Shown here piece after piece: positions 25,139-34,870 of a DNA stretch of 34,870 nucleotides. A program made the translations under genes and the position numbers. The stretch covers positions 1-34,870 of the forward strand of contig SCTK01000002.1 in assembly GCA_004298905.1 (NCBI GenBank). The letters are read 5' to 3'. The notes under the pieces are model-generated. The model was not told where the DNA came from and searched no databases. It saw nothing but the letters and a program-made list of their open reading frames with translations. The DNA is from Burkholderiaceae bacterium. GTDB lineage: Bacteria > Pseudomonadota > Gammaproteobacteria > Burkholderiales > Burkholderiaceae_D. Each line of letters opens with the position of its first letter. The stretch's first letter is position 1.

Positions 25139-25849
25139 TTATGAAATGGGCTCAAAGGACGCGGCACCTTTGCGTGCCAAGCGCCAGCCGCGCCAACGCG
25201 ACACGCCGACTTGCAGTGTCAGGCAATCGAGCAGGCAGTAGAGCACGCTGGAAGCGAACGGAGGGTTGTGCGCGGATAACTCAAGCCACGGTGCAACGGG
25301 TTTCCAGGTCCAGTTGCCGACCCAGGTGCCATACAGCTCCAGCCCCAGCGCGAGCAGCAGCATGACGGCAAACACCGGGCGCTGCGCCGGACTGAAAATC
25401 CAGAGTAATCCGAACAGGGTCAGGAAGGGCAGGCTGAGCCAATCGTGCGTGAGCAGCATCGCGCCCGTAATACCAATGAGCGCGAGCAGCGCCAGCGCGT
25501 TTGCATACCGCAACGATAACCGCTGCGCCAGCGTCATCCCCGCCATCAACATCAGCACATGGCCCGGCGGCACGAAAGGCGGGATGTTGTAGAGCCGGTA
25601 ATCGTACAGTCCCCACAGCAGCGAACAGATACCTTCGCCCACGGTGGCGATCAGCAGACACTTGACCATCATGCGCCGGTCGGCCGGTGCGGCGCGTTGC
25701 GCGAACCAGAGATACAGGCCCCACACCCACAGGCTGACGGCGATCTGTCCCCACACCTCGAACGCTTGATCAACCCATAGGCCGACCGCGATGGTCGTCA
25801 ACGCAACAGTGGCGCGTAGCGGCGTGAGAAAGGTTGGCGCGGACGACAT
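25139..25849 (-). CDS. multi-pass membrane protein of unknown function
   Basis: 236 residues with about seven hydrophobic helices, starting MSSAPTFLTPLRATVAL. Distinctive loops are GLYDYRLYNIPPFVPPGHV and YGTWVGNWTWKPVAPWL, the latter with four tryptophans. I do not recognise a named family. The ATG at 25849 lies only 6 nt inside the end of a MITE and has no Shine-Dalgarno. Removing the MITE would place it 5 nt after the uvrA stop with AGAGAG upstream, so it was probably coupled to uvrA. Current expression may be reduced or driven from within the MITE. Confidence 0.7.
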   Translation of the reverse strand: MSSAPTFLTPLRATVALTTIAVGLWVDQAFEVWGQIAVSLWVWGLYLWFAQRAAPADRRMMVKCLLIATVGEGICSLLWGLYDYRLYNIPPFVPPGHVLMLMAGMTLAQRLSLRYANALALLALIGITGAMLLTHDWLSLPFLTLFGLLWIFSPAQRPVFAVMLLLALGLELYGTWVGNWTWKPVAPWLELSAHNPPFASSVLYCLLDCLTLQVGVSRWRGWRLARKGAASFEPIS

Positions 25850-25857
25850 AGCGTTTA

Positions 25858-26062
25858 GGGTCTGTTGACAGATTAGATATTGTTGGCAAATTGTTGATTT
25901 ACAAAATTCAAAAAAGGCACCGTTCGTCCTGAGTAGCCTGTGCTTTTCAGGCGTATCGAAGGGCAGGATGCACCGTGGTGGTTCGATACGCGCTGCGCGC
26001 TACTCACCACGAACGGTTGTCTCGATGCTGCTCATCCACTTCGATTTAATAGTCAACAGACC

Positions 26063-26063
<1 letters not shown>
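25858..26063. mobile_element. 206-bp MITE with 12-bp terminal inverted repeats and TA duplication
   Basis: Ends GGGTCTGTTGAC (25858-25869) and GTCAACAGACCC (26052-26063) are perfect inverted repeats flanked by TA on both sides (25856-25857 and 26064-26065), as expected for insertion at TA. Inside, ACCGTTCGTCCTGAGTAGC and the complement of ACCGTTCGTGGTGAGTAGC form a second inverted pair, with GCGTATCGAA/TTCGATACGC nested within it. There is no open reading frame, so it must depend on a transposase elsewhere. It lies exactly between the uvrA stop and the next gene. Confidence 0.8.
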
Positions 26064-28888
<2,825 letters not shown>

Positions 28889-28903
28889 TTGCTTTCATGA
28901 AGA

Positions 28904-29000
28904 ATGATGCTTGCAAGGCAAGCATGACGGCTGCGCCATGAATTCATGCCGGCTGGCCGGTGTCATGCGGCAAAGCCGCGTCATTGTTCATGGCGCAGCC
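28904..29000. repeat. mini-hairpin array upstream of uvrA
   Basis: The order is ATGAT, ATGCTTGC-aag-GCAAGCAT (28907-28925), ATGAC, GGC-tgc-GCC (28929-28937), the palindrome ATGAATTCAT (28938-28947), GCCGGC-tg-GCCGGT (28948-28961), GTCAT, GCGGC-aaa-GCCGC (28967-28979), GTCAT, and TTCAT-GGC-gca-GCC (to 29000). The 14-mers at 28929-28942 and 28987-29000 are perfect reverse complements. Same design as 21801-21892 with different stems. Confidence 0.8.
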
Positions 29001-29064
29001 GGGAAAACGAACCTGCTAATATAACCGATTCGCCAAGTTAGCCGTACTCAGCTCCAGCCGCTTT

Positions 29065-30282
29065 ATGTCCTCCAGCCTCGACTCTTCCCGCATGTCCCGT
29101 CTCGAAATCCGCACCAGCGCCACGTTGGCGAGCATTTTTGGCTTGCGCATGCTGGGCTTGTTCCTGATCCTTCCCGTATTTGCGGTGCATGCGCGCAGCC
29201 TGCCGGGCGGGGGCAATACGATGCTGGTGGGTATTGCGCTGGGGATTTACGGCTTGACGCAAGGGGTGCTGCAAATTCCATTTGGCATCGCGTCCGATCG
29301 CTTCGGCCGCAAGCCGGTGATCGTGTTCGGCCTGCTACTGTTTGCGCTCGGCAGCTTGATCGCGGCGCTGGCGCCTGACATCGGCTGGACCATCGCCGGG
29401 CGCGCAGTGCAGGGTGCCGGCGCAATCTCGGCGGCCGTGACCGCCTTCATTGCCGATGCCACGCGCGAAGAACATCGCACCAAGGCGATGGCGATGGTAG
29501 GTTCGACCATCGGTTTGACTTTTGCGCTCTCGCTGATTTTCAGCCCGGTGCTGTACCGCAGTATCGGCATGGCCGGACTGTTCGGCCTGACCGGCGTGCT
29601 GTCGCTGCTGGCGATTGGGGTCGTACTCTATTTGGTGCCGCCCGCACCGCAGATGCCGCCGCCAGACTCTTCCTTGACGGCAAGCCAGGTCATCTTCAAA
29701 CCCGAATTGCTGCGCTTGAATGTCGGCATCTTCACCTTGCACCTGGTGCAGATGGCGATGTTCGTCGTGGTGCCGCCTCTGCTGATTGAACAAGGCGGGC
29801 TACCGTTGTCCGAACACTGGAAAGTCTATTTGCCGGTCGTGCTGATTTCCTTTGCGCTGATGGTGCCCCCCATCATTTATGCCGAGCGGCACGGCAAGAT
29901 GAAAACCGTGTTTGTCGCCGCGATTGCCTTGCTGGCCTTGGTGCAACTGGGCTGGGTGATGTTGCCCCACAGCTTGCTGACGATGGCCGCCATCCTGCTG
30001 GCCTTCTTCGTCGCCTTCAACATTCTCGAAGCCAGCCTGCCGTCGATGGTGTCGCGCGTGGCGCCGCCCGGCGCCAAGGGCCTGGCGCTGGGCGTGTACA
30101 ACACCACCCAGGCGCTGGGCTTGTTTGCCGGTGGCGCGCTGGGCGGCGTGTTGAGCAAGTATTTTGGGGCGACGGCCGTGTTTGGCCTCAGCCTCGTTTT
30201 GAGTTTAGTATGGTGGCTGGTTGCGCGGGGGATGCGCGAATTGCCCAAACGAGGTCAGGCCAGCGCGCCTGCGAGCACATAA
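29065..30282 (+). CDS. MFS transporter (DHA1-like, YajR-type)
   Basis: Major facilitator superfamily exporter with 12 predicted helices in 405 residues. Motif A is [11 protein letters not shown] (74-84) between helices 2 and 3. The first helix carries [15 protein letters not shown] (25-39), a form typical of the YajR-like group. ATG 29065 is used; ATG 29092 ([10 protein letters not shown]) is an equally plausible start, and neither has a good Shine-Dalgarno. Divergent from uvrA and followed after 20 bp by ssb; the uvrA/MFS/ssb neighbourhood is common in betaproteobacteria. Substrate unknown, most likely efflux of small molecules. Confidence 0.9.
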   Translation: MSSSLDSSRMSRLEIRTSATLASIFGLRMLGLFLILPVFAVHARSLPGGGNTMLVGIALGIYGLTQGVLQIPFGIASDRFGRKPVIVFGLLLFALGSLIAALAPDIGWTIAGRAVQGAGAISAAVTAFIADATREEHRTKAMAMVGSTIGLTFALSLIFSPVLYRSIGMAGLFGLTGVLSLLAIGVVLYLVPPAPQMPPPDSSLTASQVIFKPELLRLNVGIFTLHLVQMAMFVVVPPLLIEQGGLPLSEHWKVYLPVVLISFALMVPPIIYAERHGKMKTVFVAAIALLALVQLGWVMLPHSLLTMAAILLAFFVAFNILEASLPSMVSRVAPPGAKGLALGVYNTTQALGLFAGGALGGVLSKYFGATAVFGLSLVLSLVWWLVARGMRELPKRGQASAPAST

Positions 30283-30302
30283 TTTCTGGAGGAGTACACA
30301 CT

Positions 30303-30773
30303 ATGGCATCGGTCAACAAAGTCATTCTGGTCGGCAATCTCGGGCGCGACCCCGAAACCCGCTACAGCCCCGACGGCGGCGCCATCACCAACGTCTCGAT
30401 TGCCACCACCGACACCTGGAAAGACAAGGCTACCGGCGAGAAAAAAGAAAACACCGAATGGCATCGCGTGGTGTTTTTCAACCGCCTCGGCGAAATCGCC
30501 GGCGAATATCTGAAAAAAGGTTCTTCCGTGTATGTCGAAGGCCGCCTGAAAACGCGCAAGTGGACCGACAAAGATGGCGTGGAAAAATACACCACCGAAA
30601 TCGTCGCCGACAATATGCAAATGCTCGGCTCGCGTGGCGGCGCCAGCAGCGGTAGCGCCGATTACGGCGACCCCGGCATGAGCGCACCGGCCAAACCGGC
30701 CCGCAGCGCTCCTGCCCCCGCCAGCAAACCGGCCGGCAACTTCGACGACATGGATGACGATATTCCGTTTTAA
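30303..30773 (+). CDS. ssb: single-stranded DNA-binding protein
   Basis: Tetrameric OB-fold protein that coats single-stranded DNA in replication, recombination and repair. From ATG 30303 it is 156 residues, with GGAGGAG (30288-30294) 8 nt upstream; a longer in-frame start at 30210 lies inside the MFS gene and is rejected. The OB fold covers about 1-110 ([18 protein letters not shown], then [20 protein letters not shown]). A flexible Gly/Ala/Pro/Ser linker follows, and the acidic partner-binding tip DDDIPF ends the protein. It is terminated by a stem-loop at 30848. Confidence 0.97.
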   Translation: MASVNKVILVGNLGRDPETRYSPDGGAITNVSIATTDTWKDKATGEKKENTEWHRVVFFNRLGEIAGEYLKKGSSVYVEGRLKTRKWTDKDGVEKYTTEIVADNMQMLGSRGGASSGSADYGDPGMSAPAKPARSAPAPASKPAGNFDDMDDDIPF

Positions 30774-30847
30774 TGCTCTGCATAGCCATTCGACTAGGCG
30801 CTCAAACGACGAGCGCCAAGTCGCTGGTTAAGAGAAGGCTTGCAATA

Positions 30848-30880
30848 AAAAAGGGCGAACCGGATCGGTTCGCCCTTTTT
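30848..30880. terminator. bidirectional terminator between ssb and sodC
   Basis: AAAAAGGGCGAACCG pairs with its complement on a GAT loop, with A and T tracts on either side, so it can end transcription from both convergent genes. Distances are 74 bp from the ssb stop and 13 bp from the sodC stop. Confidence 0.92.
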
Positions 30881-30893
30881 GTTTGTGCCCCGC

Positions 30894-31409
30894 TTAAGGC
30901 GCCTGAACGATGACCCCGCAGGCGAGACGCGCCCCGGCATTGCCGACCGGTTGCGAAGTCAGGTCATCCGGTTTGGCATGCACGATCACGGCGCGGCCGA
31001 CGATATTGTTTGCGCCGTCGCCGATCACGACGCCATCCAGTGCCAGTTTCAAATGAGCATTGCCATTGGCATCAGCGGTGAGGTTGCCCATGTCGCCCCC
31101 GTGCCCGCCTTGCGCGTGGCTGGCGCCATGTGGGTGGCCGCTGGGGTTGAAGTGACCACCCGCGCTCGTGCCGTCCGGGGCGCTGCAATCACCTTTTTCG
31201 TGAATGTGGAAACCATGCAGGCCGGGGCTCAGGCCCTTGACCTCGGCGGTCATCCAGACCTGGCCATCTTTCTGCGTGAACGACACCGTGCCGGTGACGG
31301 CATTGCCTTGCGTGGGCTTGAGTGCGGCGCTGGCGGTTTTGGCGGGTGGGGTGCTGGCGCAGCCGGTGGCAATCAGCAGAGCGGTTAACAGGGGCAAGTG
31401 GGTTCTCAT
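30894..31409 (-). CDS. sodC: Cu/Zn superoxide dismutase, lipoprotein form
   Basis: Periplasmic enzyme that dismutates superoxide. The 171 residues start at ATG 31409, with GAGGAG just upstream; an in-frame start at 31445 lacks such a site. The signal peptide ends in ATGC (cysteine 17), a lipobox, so it is membrane-anchored. Copper ligands are H68 and H70 (HGFHIH), H86 and H144. Zinc ligands are H86, H94, H103 and D106 (HGGD). The disulfide is C75-C164. All metal ligands are present. Convergent with ssb. Confidence 0.96.
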   Translation of the reverse strand: MRTHLPLLTALLIATGCASTPPAKTASAALKPTQGNAVTGTVSFTQKDGQVWMTAEVKGLSPGLHGFHIHEKGDCSAPDGTSAGGHFNPSGHPHGASHAQGGHGGDMGNLTADANGNAHLKLALDGVVIGDGANNIVGRAVIVHAKPDDLTSQPVGNAGARLACGVIVQAP

Positions 31410-31552
31410 CGGATTCTCCTCAGTCAAAGTGTGTGAAGTCAGCATAGTGCAGTGTTTGCCAAAGCTGATACGCAGCCTGCAGGGGTTTGGATGCGGCGCG
31501 CCCGCCGTAGCATTCTCCGGCGATTTTGCGCTTCCGGGCGGGCCAGATGCCT

Positions 31553-31558
31553 TATAAT
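31553..31558 (+). promoter_or_regulatory. candidate -10 box of the fmdB-DUF502-aspS string
   Basis: TATAAT at 31553-31558 matches the sigma-70 -10 consensus exactly. The -35 is unclear (TTCCGG at 15-bp or TTGCGC at 21-bp spacing). It lies about 60 bp before the FmdB-like gene, in the gap divergent from sodC. Confidence 0.45.
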
Positions 31559-31618
31559 TCAGGGCTTTGCAAATTCTGCCTTTGCTTGAAAGCGGGGTTG
31601 AAAAATACGGGTGTCGCG

Positions 31619-31897
31619 ATGCCGATCTATGCTTACTGTTGCAGTGCCTGCGGCCATCAGAAAGATGTGCTGCAAAAAATTTCCGATGCGCCGCTGACGA
31701 CGTGCCCGAGCTGCGGCGCCGCGAGCTTCGCCAAGCAAATCACGGCGGCCGGCTTTCAGCTCAAGGGTAGCGGCTGGTATGCCACCGATTTCAAGGGCAA
31801 GACTGGCGCATCTACAGCGGCCAAGGCCGATGCTGCACCCGCCACGGAAAGCAGCGGCCATGCGTGCGGCAGTGGCGGCTGCGGCAGCTGTGCCTGA
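31619..31897 (+). CDS. FmdB-family zinc ribbon protein
   Basis: 92-residue putative regulatory protein of the FmdB/zinc-ribbon family. It opens MPIYAYCCSACGHQ, with the zinc knuckle pairs C8/C11 and C29/C32 (CPSC). The C-terminal part is Ala/Ser-rich and ends in the Cys/Gly cluster HACGSGGCGSCA. The ATG at 31619 gives the standard MPIY start; longer in-frame starts are rejected. First gene before the DUF502 gene and aspS, a conserved string in betaproteobacteria. The molecular role of the family is not settled. Confidence 0.9.
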   Translation: MPIYAYCCSACGHQKDVLQKISDAPLTTCPSCGAASFAKQITAAGFQLKGSGWYATDFKGKTGASTAAKADAAPATESSGHACGSGGCGSCA

Positions 31898-31956
31898 GGT
31901 TGTGTCTGAGACGGGCAACCAGGTTTCTGAAATTTAAAGATTCTTTCCAACCACAA

Positions 31957-32586
31957 ATGAACCTCGCCGTGCTGAAAAAATATCTGCTGACCGGCTTGCT
32001 GATCTGGGTGCCGATCGTGGTGACGCTGTGGGTGCTCAGTCTGGTCGTGGGCACGATGGATCAAACGCTCACGCTATTGCCCGCTGCCTGGCAGCCAGAC
32101 AATCTGCTTGGTTTTCATGTACCGGGCCTGGGGGTGATTCTGTCGGTGGTCGTAGTGTTGCTGACGGGGATGCTGACTGCCAACATCCTGGGGCGGCAGC
32201 TGCTCAAGGCCGGTCACGGTCTGGTGACGCGCATTCCGGTGGTGCGCTCGATTTATTCCAGCGTCAAACAGGTGTCCGATACGCTGCTGTCGGAAAGCGG
32301 TCAGGCGTTTCACAAGGCGGTGCTGATCGAGTATCCGCGCAAGGGGACCTGGACGATTGCCTTTCTCACCGGCGTGCCGGGCGGCGATGCCGCCAGCCAT
32401 TTGCCGCCGGGTGAGTATGTCAGCGTTTATGTGCCGACCACGCCCAACCCGACCTCGGGGTTTTTCCTGATGCTGCCGCGCGCGGACGTCACCGAATTGA
32501 ATATGTCGGTGGATGGCGCGCTGAAATACATTATCTCGATGGGCGTCGTGGCGCCATCGGATGAAGTTGAAACCAACAACGAATGA
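31957..32586 (+). CDS. DUF502 family membrane protein
   Basis: 209 residues. Two N-terminal transmembrane helices lie at about 9-31 ([20 protein letters not shown]) and 57-78 ([20 protein letters not shown]). A soluble domain follows with the family signatures [35 protein letters not shown] and ALKYIISMG. Start ATG 31957 begins [13 protein letters not shown], as usual; the longer frame overlaps the fmdB gene. The function is unknown; the family is membrane-bound and its gene regularly sits next to aspS. Confidence 0.92.
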   Translation: MNLAVLKKYLLTGLLIWVPIVVTLWVLSLVVGTMDQTLTLLPAAWQPDNLLGFHVPGLGVILSVVVVLLTGMLTANILGRQLLKAGHGLVTRIPVVRSIYSSVKQVSDTLLSESGQAFHKAVLIEYPRKGTWTIAFLTGVPGGDAASHLPPGEYVSVYVPTTPNPTSGFFLMLPRADVTELNMSVDGALKYIISMGVVAPSDEVETNNE

Positions 32587-32599
32587 GATGGGAAAAAGT

Positions 32600-34411
32600 A
32601 TGTCAATGCGTAGCAATTATTGTGGTCTGATCAACAGCGACTTCCTTGGCCAGACCGTCACCCTGTGCGGCTGGGCGCACCGCCGCCGCGACCACGGCGG
32701 CGTCATCTTCATCGACATGCGCGACCGCGAAGGTCTGCTGCAAGTGGTGTGCGACCCCGACCGTGCCGAAACTTTCAAAGTGGCCGAAGGCGTGCGCAAC
32801 GAGTTTTGCATCCAGGTCACTGGGCTGGTGCGCAAGCGCCCCGAGGGAACCATCAACAGCAACCTCGTCAGCGGTGAAGTGGAAGTGCTGTGCCACACGC
32901 TGGAAGTGCTCAACCCATCCGTCACGCCGCCGTTCCAACTCGACGACGACAACCTGTCCGAGACCACGCGCCTGACCCATCGCGTACTGGATCTGCGCCG
33001 CCCGCAAATGCAGAACAACCTGCGCCTGCGCTATCGCGTGGCGATGGAAGTGCGCAAGTTTCTCGACGAGAACGGCTTCATCGACATCGAAACGCCAATG
33101 CTCACCAAGTCCACGCCGGAAGGCGCGCGCGACTATCTGGTGCCCTCGCGTGTCAATGCCGGCAACTTCTTCGCCCTGCCGCAATCGCCGCAGCTGTTCA
33201 AGCAATTGCTGATGGTGGCCGGTTTCGACCGTTACTATCAAATCACCAAATGCTTCCGCGACGAAGACTTGCGCGCCGACCGTCAGCCCGAATTCACCCA
33301 GGTCGACATCGAAACTTCCTTCATGGATGAGGTCGCGATTCGCGCGATGTTCGAGACCATGATCCGCCGCGTGTTCAAGCATGCGCTGAACGTCGAGCTG
33401 GCCGATTTTCCGACCATGACTTTCGACGAAGCCATGCGCCGCTTCGGTTCGGACAAGCCCGACCTGCGCGTGAAAATGGAATTCACCGATCTGGCCGACG
33501 TGATGAAGGATGTCGATTTCAAAGTGTTCGCCGCACCGGCGAATGCCGACAATGGCCGCGTGGTCGCACTGCGCGTGCCCGGCGGCAGCGAAATGTCGCG
33601 CAGCGAGATCGATGCCTACACGCAGTTCGTCGCCATCTATGGCGCCAAGGGCCTGGCGTGGATCAAGGTCAACGATGTCAGCAAAGGCCGCGATGGTTTG
33701 CAATCGCCCATCGTCAAGAATTTGCATGATGCGGCAGTGAAAGCCATCCTCGAACGCACGGGTGCGCAAAACGGCGACCTGATTTTCTTCGGTGCCGACA
33801 AAGCCAAAGTGGTGAACGATGCCATCGGCGCCCTGCGTGTCAAGATCGGCCACTCCGATCTCGGCAAAAAAGTCGGCCTGTTCGACGACGTGTGGAAACC
33901 GTTGTGGGTGGTCGACTTCCCGATGTTCGAATACGACGAAGAAGCCGAACGCTGGAACGCCATGCACCACCCCTTCACCGCGCCCAAAGACGGCCACGAG
34001 GACTGGCTCGAAACCAACCCCGGCACCTGCATCGCCAAAGCCTACGACATGGTGCTCAACGGCTGGGAACTCGGCGGCGGCTCGGTACGGATTCACCGCG
34101 CCGACGTGCAGAGCAAAGTCTTCCGCGCCCTGAACATCGGCGCCGAAGAAGCCCAACTCAAATTCGGCTTCCTGCTCGACGCCCTGCAATACGGCGCCCC
34201 CCCGCACGGCGGCCTCGCCTTCGGCCTGGACCGCATCGTCACCATGATGACCGGCGCCGAATCCATCCGCGACGTGATTGCCTTCCCCAAAACCCAGCGT
34301 GCGCAGTGTCTGTTGACACAGGCACCTTCGCCGGTGGATGAGAAACAGTTGCGGGAATTGCATATTCGGCTGCGGAATGTGGAAACCAAGGTGGAGCAGA
34401 AAGCGGTGTAG
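32600..34411 (+). CDS. aspS: aspartyl-tRNA synthetase, probably non-discriminating (Asp/Asn)
   Basis: Class II synthetase charging tRNA(Asp). From ATG 32600 it is 603 residues; ATG 32606 is an alternative. The anticodon-binding OB fold (about 1-110) contains [14 protein letters not shown]. Motif 2 is [14 protein letters not shown] (219-232), motif 3 GLAFGLDR (538-545), and the bacterial GAD insertion lies between. H32 and G83 correspond to the histidine and glycine that mark the non-discriminating enzyme of Pseudomonas aeruginosa, where E. coli has Leu and Lys. This suggests it also makes Asp-tRNA(Asn) for amidation by GatCAB. It begins 13 bp after the DUF502 stop. Confidence 0.96.
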   Translation: MSMRSNYCGLINSDFLGQTVTLCGWAHRRRDHGGVIFIDMRDREGLLQVVCDPDRAETFKVAEGVRNEFCIQVTGLVRKRPEGTINSNLVSGEVEVLCHTLEVLNPSVTPPFQLDDDNLSETTRLTHRVLDLRRPQMQNNLRLRYRVAMEVRKFLDENGFIDIETPMLTKSTPEGARDYLVPSRVNAGNFFALPQSPQLFKQLLMVAGFDRYYQITKCFRDEDLRADRQPEFTQVDIETSFMDEVAIRAMFETMIRRVFKHALNVELADFPTMTFDEAMRRFGSDKPDLRVKMEFTDLADVMKDVDFKVFAAPANADNGRVVALRVPGGSEMSRSEIDAYTQFVAIYGAKGLAWIKVNDVSKGRDGLQSPIVKNLHDAAVKAILERTGAQNGDLIFFGADKAKVVNDAIGALRVKIGHSDLGKKVGLFDDVWKPLWVVDFPMFEYDEEAERWNAMHHPFTAPKDGHEDWLETNPGTCIAKAYDMVLNGWELGGGSVRIHRADVQSKVFRALNIGAEEAQLKFGFLLDALQYGAPPHGGLAFGLDRIVTMMTGAESIRDVIAFPKTQRAQCLLTQAPSPVDEKQLRELHIRLRNVETKVEQKAV

Positions 34412-34443
34412 GAAAAGCCACGCGGTTGACTCAAGGAGTAATA

Positions 34444-34467
34444 ATGCGAAGGGCGACTAAGAAATGA
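34444..34467 (+). CDS. possible 7-codon leader ORF (MRRATKK)
   Basis: ATG 34444 has a strong AAGGAG about 5 nt upstream and reads MRRATKK before TGA at 34465-34467, which overlaps the ATG of the next gene (ATGA). The downstream gene lacks its own good Shine-Dalgarno, so a coupled leader peptide is plausible. Too short to prove from sequence. Confidence 0.25.
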   Translation: MRRATKK

Positions 34468-34664
34468 AGAATCGACCTCTGACTTTTGATCGTGCAATCC
34501 GGCTGGCTAGAGGAGCCATAGCGGCATCGCTAGCAGCATGGTTGGTATTATTCTTTTGTCTTGTGCCATTTGGTCTTGAGAAAGTGTTATTTGAGCATAT
34601 TTCCTTGGTTCTAATCAGTCTAGTGGCATTGCTTTTCTGGATTTTTAATAAATATATGGAATAG
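34464..34664 (+). CDS. small two-helix membrane protein, unknown
   Basis: 66 residues with a basic N-terminus (MKNRPLTFDRAIRLARG) and two hydrophobic helices at about 17-37 and 45-61, ending FNKYME. Not recognised. GC is low compared with aspS. It lies between aspS and an IS110 element, and its start overlaps a possible leader ORF. It could be a native small membrane protein or material carried with the mobile region. Confidence 0.55.
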   Translation: MKNRPLTFDRAIRLARGAIAASLAAWLVLFFCLVPFGLEKVLFEHISLVLISLVALLFWIFNKYME

Positions 34665-34744
34665 TCAGGGGCGACTTTGTTGCGCCCTATCCTTCATTTC
34701 AACCCTCTCCTTTTTTGAGCAAGCGGAGCCTGGATGAAGGCCGC

Positions 34745-34843
34745 AGAACTCGTAGGGCAATGGAATGGACTCCTCCCCCTACGGCATCAGGCGTGCCAAA
34801 CTGAAGATGGGTTAAACCGACAGTTCACAGAGGAGGAGTCCAA
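34745..34843 (+). ncRNA. IS110 left-end noncoding region, putative bridge RNA
   Basis: Upstream of the IS110 transposase start. CGTAGGG (34751-34757) pairs with CCCTACG (34777-34783), closing a 19-nt loop that contains ACTCCTCC. A second small stem, GGCA/TGCC, follows. TGGACTCCTCC (34766-34776) is the exact reverse complement of GGAGGAGTCCA (34832-34842), which holds the transposase Shine-Dalgarno. IS110 elements encode a structured bridge RNA in this position; the limits here are not determined. Confidence 0.45.
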
Positions 34844-34870
34844 ATGAATGTTAAGCGAATTGGTATTGAT
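34844..34870 (+). CDS. IS110-family transposase, N-terminus (partial, runs off right edge)
   Basis: ATG 34844 follows GGAGGAG with good spacing and reads MNVKRIGID up to the window end. MxVxRIGIDL is the usual first RuvC-like strand of IS110 recombinases, with the catalytic aspartate at residue 9. The assignment rests on nine residues plus the typical upstream noncoding region. Same strand as the transposase tail at position 3. Confidence 0.7.

Noticed and set aside
28889-29064. LexA/SOS box upstream of uvrA
   Set aside because: No CTG-N10-CAG pattern was seen in the divergent gap; the sequence is occupied by the hairpin array.
30210-30302. Longer start for ssb inside the MFS gene
   Set aside because: GGAGGAG and the conserved MASVNKV N-terminus fix the start at 30303.
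32603-34363. 586-codon open frame antisense to aspS
   Set aside because: Mirror of the intact aspS reading frame, with no family features or ribosome binding site.

Overview
The window reads as a chromosomal segment of a betaproteobacterium, most likely from the Nitrosomonadales or a neighbouring group. This is inferred from the conserved order ponA / pilMNOPQ-aroK-aroB-dgt / gltBD, the lptM-lysA pair divergent from cyaY, the fmdB-DUF502-aspS string, a PEP-CTERM protein, and moderately high GC. No rRNA, tRNA or CRISPR array was seen.

Layout. Positions 1-98 hold the C-terminal tail of an IS110-family transposase, followed by an unrecognised small gene (to 585). lysA and the 39-residue lipoprotein gene lptM lie on the minus strand, divergent from cyaY. 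The class A penicillin-binding protein gene (ponA/mrcA, minus) is divergent from pilM-N-O-P-Q, which encodes the type IV pilus alignment complex and secretin and ends at a strong terminator. aroK, aroB, dgt and a FAD-dependent oxidoreductase gene follow in a tight run (10438-14791). An accessory block (14792-17010) separates this run from gltB. It contains a decayed Mrr N-terminal-domain pseudogene, a PEP-CTERM protein gene behind a near-consensus sigma-54 promoter, a truncated ParE-like toxin, and a REP-associated tyrosine transposase (RAYT) bounded by 29-bp inverted repeats. gltB and gltD (glutamate synthase) follow behind a promoter abutting the RAYT repeat.

The second accessory stretch (23401-26065) holds a perfect 31-bp inverted repeat, a DUF6882-type gene bracketed by an 11-bp inverted repeat, a VUT-family (queuosine precursor) transporter gene, a dRS3-like repeat pair, an unrecognised membrane-protein gene, and a 206-bp MITE. 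The MITE appears to have inserted at TA between the uvrA stop codon and the start of the membrane-protein gene. uvrA (minus) is divergent from an MFS transporter gene and ssb. ssb is convergent with sodC across a bidirectional terminator. Then come an FmdB-type zinc ribbon, a DUF502 membrane protein and aspS, whose residues suggest a non-discriminating enzyme. A two-helix membrane peptide follows, and then the start of an IS110 element whose upstream noncoding region folds and can pair with the transposase ribosome binding site.

The least explained structure is a family of tandem mini-hairpins at two loci, gltB/gltD (21801-21892) and upstream of uvrA (28904-29000). Stem sequences differ from hairpin to hairpin but keep pairing. 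The hairpins are separated by ATGAC or GTCAT and arranged as mirror images around ATGAATTCAT. This is the best candidate here for an undescribed element.
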